Below are positions 61,686 through 64,000 of a DNA stretch of 64,000 bases, piece by piece. Position numbers and translations under genes: made by a program. Location of the stretch: assembly GCF_001424165.1 (NCBI RefSeq), contig NZ_LMOJ01000012.1:434863-498862 (forward strand). Reading direction: 5' to 3'. This DNA comes from Massilia sp. Leaf139 (GTDB lineage Bacteria; Pseudomonadota; Gammaproteobacteria; Burkholderiales; Burkholderiaceae_D). Below the pieces are notes generated by a model. It was not told where the DNA came from. It searched no databases and saw nothing but the letters and a program-made list of their open reading frames with translations. Each line of letters opens with the position of its first letter. The stretch's first letter is position 1.

Positions 61686-64000
61686 ATGTCCGCGCTCTTC
61701 ACCATTGCCCGTTTCGAGCTGCGCGGGCGTTTGCGCCAGGTCTCGACCTGGGTCTGCTTCTTCGCCTTCGTTGCCTTGACGATGCTGTGGACGGCCGCCG
61801 CCGGCGGCGTGTTCAAGGACACCGTGGTCGCCTTCGGCTCGCGCGTGCTGATCAACGGCCCGCGCCAGGTGGCCTTGTCCGTCGCCTTCCTCGGCTGCGC
61901 CGCCGTGGTCGTGACGGCCGCCTTCATGGGGCGCGCCGTGCAGCAGGACTTCGAGCACGGCATGCATCACTTCTTCTTCAGCGCCCCGATCCCGAAATAC
62001 GCCTACGTGTTCGGCCGCTTCCTCGGCGCCTGGCTGCTGCTCGCCTTCGTGTTCGCCGCCATTCCGCTGGGCGCCTGGTGCGGCAGCCTGCTGCCGGGGA
62101 TCGATCCGGATCGTCTCGGCGCGAACGGCTTCCCGAGCTACCTGAATCCCTGGCTGTTCACGCTGCTGCCGAACCTGTTCATCTTCGGTGCCATCTTCTT
62201 CGTGCTGGCGGCGCTGTCGCGGCGCATGCTGCCGGTGTACGTGGCCAGCATCGTGCTGATGGTGGGCTATACGATCGCGCCCTCGCTGGCGCACGACTTC
62301 GACTACAAAACCCTGGCCGCGCTGATCGACCCCTTCGGCACCACGGCGCTGCTGCGCCTGACCGAATACTGGCCGATCGGCGAGCGCAACGCGCGCCCGG
62401 TGCTGCTCGAGGGCGTCTACCTGGTCAACCGCCTGGTCTGGTGCGGCTTCGGCCTGGCGGTACTGCTGCTGGGCTACTGGCGCTTCCACCTGGTCGGCCT
62501 GCTGGAAACGCGCGGCGTCGATCCGCGCGCGAGCGGCGAGACGGCATCCACCCTGTCGCAAACGGCCGCGAATACCCGCGAACGGCCCGACTTCGCACGC
62601 CGCAGCCTGGGCCTGCTGCTGGCGCGCGAAACCGCGCTGCACCTGCGCCAGTCGGTGGCGACGCTGCCCTTCGTGCTGATCGCGCTGGTCGGGATGGCGC
62701 TGCTGGTAGTCGGCAGCTTCGACATCGGCCGCCTGCACGGCGCCGGCACCTGGCCGGTCACCTGGCAGATGCTGGAACTGATCCGCGACGGCTACTCCCT
62801 GTACATCCCGCTGGTCACGGCCTTCTATTCGGCCCAGCTGGTATGGCGCGAACGCGATGCGCGCACCAGCCAGCTGTTCGACGCGCTGCCGGTGCCGGGC
62901 TGGCTGGCGCCGCTGGCCAAGACCCTGGCGCTGGTCGCCATGCAGGCCCTGTTGCTGTTCCTGGCCATGCTGTGCACGATGCTGTGCCAGCTGGTGCGCG
63001 GCTACTTCGCGCTCGAACCGGGCCTGTACCTGCAGACCCTGTTCACGATCCTGCTGCCGCAGTATGTGCTGCTGGCCGTGCTGGCGATCGCGGTGCAGGC
63101 GCTGTGCAACCGCAAATACCTCGGCTACGCGGTCTTCGTGGCGTTGGGCGTGGCCGCCGTCGCCCTGCAGGGCCGCGGCCTGGATCACGTGCTGCTGCCC
63201 TTCGTCGGCCTGCCCCTGCTCGACTATTCGACCATGAACGGCTACGGCCACCACCTGCTGCGCGCGCGCATGCTGGCCCTGTACTGGGGCGGCCTGCTGC
63301 TGATGCTGCTGGCGGCCAGCGTGGTGCTGTGGCCGCGCGGCGTGAACGCGGAATGGCGCAGCCGCCTGACGCTGGCGCGCCAGAACCTGACCCTGCCGGC
63401 CCTGAGCGCCTTCGGCGCCGGCCTGCTGGTGTTCGCCGGCAGCGGCGCCCTGCTCTGGTACGAACTGGAAGTGGCGGGCAACTACCGCAGCCCCCATGCC
63501 GAAGAGCTGCGCCGCGCTGCCTACGAGACGCGCTACCGCGCCTTCGCCCGCCTGCCGCAGCCGCAGCTGGCCGCGGTCGATCTGCGCGTCGACCTCCATC
63601 CGCGCAGCCGCGTGCTGGCCGTGCAAGGCCTCTACCAGCTGGAAAACCGCAGCGGCACGCCGCTGTCGGATCTGGTGCTGTACCAGCAGCCGGGCGCCGA
63701 TCTGGCCACGCGCCTGTCGCGGCCGGCCCGCTTGATGACGGCCGACCGCAAACGCGGCTTCTTCCACTATAGGCTGGCCGCGCCGCTGGCGCCGGGCGCG
63801 CGCATCGACCTCGCGTTCGAATTGAGCAGCGCGCCGGGCGGCCCGCTCGGCATCGGCAGCGACACGCCGGTCGCCGCCAACGGCAGCTACCTGACGAACG
63901 AGGCGCTGCCGCGCATCGGCTACCAGGCCGAGGTCGAACTGGACGATGCGCGCGACCGCCGCCGCCACGGCCTGGCGCCGCGCGCGCACCGCGCGGCGGT
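61686..64000 (+). CDS. ABC permease with C-terminal peptidase-like domain (N-terminal 771 residues, truncated at window end)
   Basis: The frame is open from the ATG at 61686 to the window end (771 residues). The first ~250 residues are an ABC-2 type permease ([40 protein letters not shown]; about six spans). A second permease-like half with several more spans covers about residues 320-600. From about residue 613 sequence becomes soluble ([38 protein letters not shown]), resembling the N-terminal beta-domain of M1 aminopeptidases. In related bacteria such fusions continue into a zinc HExxH domain, which would lie beyond this window. The permease call is sure; the peptidase is inference. Confidence 0.8.
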   Translation, partial: MSALFTIARFELRGRLRQVSTWVCFFAFVALTMLWTAAAGGVFKDTVVAFGSRVLINGPRQVALSVAFLGCAAVVVTAAFMGRAVQQDFEHGMHHFFFSAPIPKYAYVFGRFLGAWLLLAFVFAAIPLGAWCGSLLPGIDPDRLGANGFPSYLNPWLFTLLPNLFIFGAIFFVLAALSRRMLPVYVASIVLMVGYTIAPSLAHDFDYKTLAALIDPFGTTALLRLTEYWPIGERNARPVLLEGVYLVNRLVWCGFGLAVLLLGYWRFHLVGLLETRGVDPRASGETASTLSQTAANTRERPDFARRSLGLLLARETALHLRQSVATLPFVLIALVGMALLVVGSFDIGRLHGAGTWPVTWQMLELIRDGYSLYIPLVTAFYSAQLVWRERDARTSQLFDALPVPGWLAPLAKTLALVAMQALLLFLAMLCTMLCQLVRGYFALEPGLYLQTLFTILLPQYVLLAVLAIAVQALCNRKYLGYAVFVALGVAAVALQGRGLDHVLLPFVGLPLLDYSTMNGYGHHLLRARMLALYWGGLLLMLLAASVVLWPRGVNAEWRSRLTLARQNLTLPALSAFGAGLLVFAGSGALLWYELEVAGNYRSPHAEELRRAAYETRYRAFARLPQPQLAAVDLRVDLHPRSRVLAVQGLYQLENRSGTPLSDLVLYQQPGADLATRLSRPARLMTADRKRGFFHYRLAAPLAPGARIDLAFELSSAPGGPLGIGSDTPVAANGSYLTNEALPRIGYQAEVELDDARDRRRHGLAPRAHRAA

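Noticed and set aside
61574..63772. A 732-residue plus-strand open frame in another frame of the permease
   Set aside because: Arg/Ala/Gly-rich shadow; no hydrophobic segments or motifs, whereas the frame starting at 61686 has both.
61662..63989. A 775-residue minus-strand open frame opposite the ABC permease
   Set aside because: Gln/Arg/Ala-rich without motifs; the plus-strand permease has membrane spans and starts right after its ATPase.

Overview
The window is about 64 kb of GC-rich chromosomal DNA, and it reads as core genome of a betaproteobacterium. Gene content and order (polA beside a DUF2782 gene and thrB; ruvC-ruvA-ruvB; purH-fis-dusB; tyrS, an M23 peptidase, anmK, erpA, a bactofilin, argC and rplM-rpsI) match Burkholderiales, most likely Oxalobacteraceae of the Massilia/Telluria type. 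That assignment is from recollection of gene order, not from a search. I see no rRNA, tRNA, CRISPR array, insertion sequence or prophage gene.

Layout. 1-6.2 kb: the end of a GGDEF protein, polA (minus), then DUF2782, thrB and two membrane proteins (plus). 6.4-12.7 kb: uvrD, an SRPBCC protein, an M13 metallopeptidase and a YnfA pair. 12.7-21.5 kb: envelope and secreted proteins (a TonB-dependent receptor with a Gly/Pro tail, a DUF885 hydrolase, a Met-Glu-Gly heptad-repeat protein, a subtilase) plus glutathione-dependent formaldehyde dehydrogenase. 21.6-27.5 kb: a potassium-channel-like protein, CheW, and the thiamine operon thiC-thiS-thiG-thiD-thiE behind a TPP riboswitch. 27.6-32.5 kb: valS and small genes (VOC, DUF2147, an SMR transporter). 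32.6-39.6 kb: two signalling modules (a kinase with a stand-alone receiver; an amidohydrolase with a DesK/DesR-like pair), a cold-shock gene, mgtC and a UPF0178 gene. 39.6-45.0 kb: ruvBAC, purH, fis, dusB. 45.4-55.5 kb: a phosphatase, a Raf-inhibitor-like protein, dtd-tyrS, the cell-wall pair M23/anmK, erpA, bactofilin, argC, a patatin, and rpsI/rplM. 55.8-64 kb: a TAP-like hydrolase, a NatA/NatB ABC exporter, OsmC, coq7, and an ABC ATPase with a permease that runs off the window end into what looks like an M1-aminopeptidase-type domain.

How parts work together. The thiamine operon makes the HMP and thiazole moieties and joins them under TPP control. RuvABC form the Holliday-junction resolvasome. 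Dtd and TyrS are translationally coupled and both act on tRNA aminoacylation quality. The M23 peptidase, AnmK and bactofilin all concern the cell wall. The amidohydrolase-kinase-regulator operon has a palindrome just upstream that could be its own operator.

Less ordinary items: a family of GGGTGGGC/GCCCACCC palindromic repeats (six sites), a nested-stem intergenic element near 18.4 kb, the heptad-repeat exported protein, and the ABC permease joined to a peptidase-like domain.
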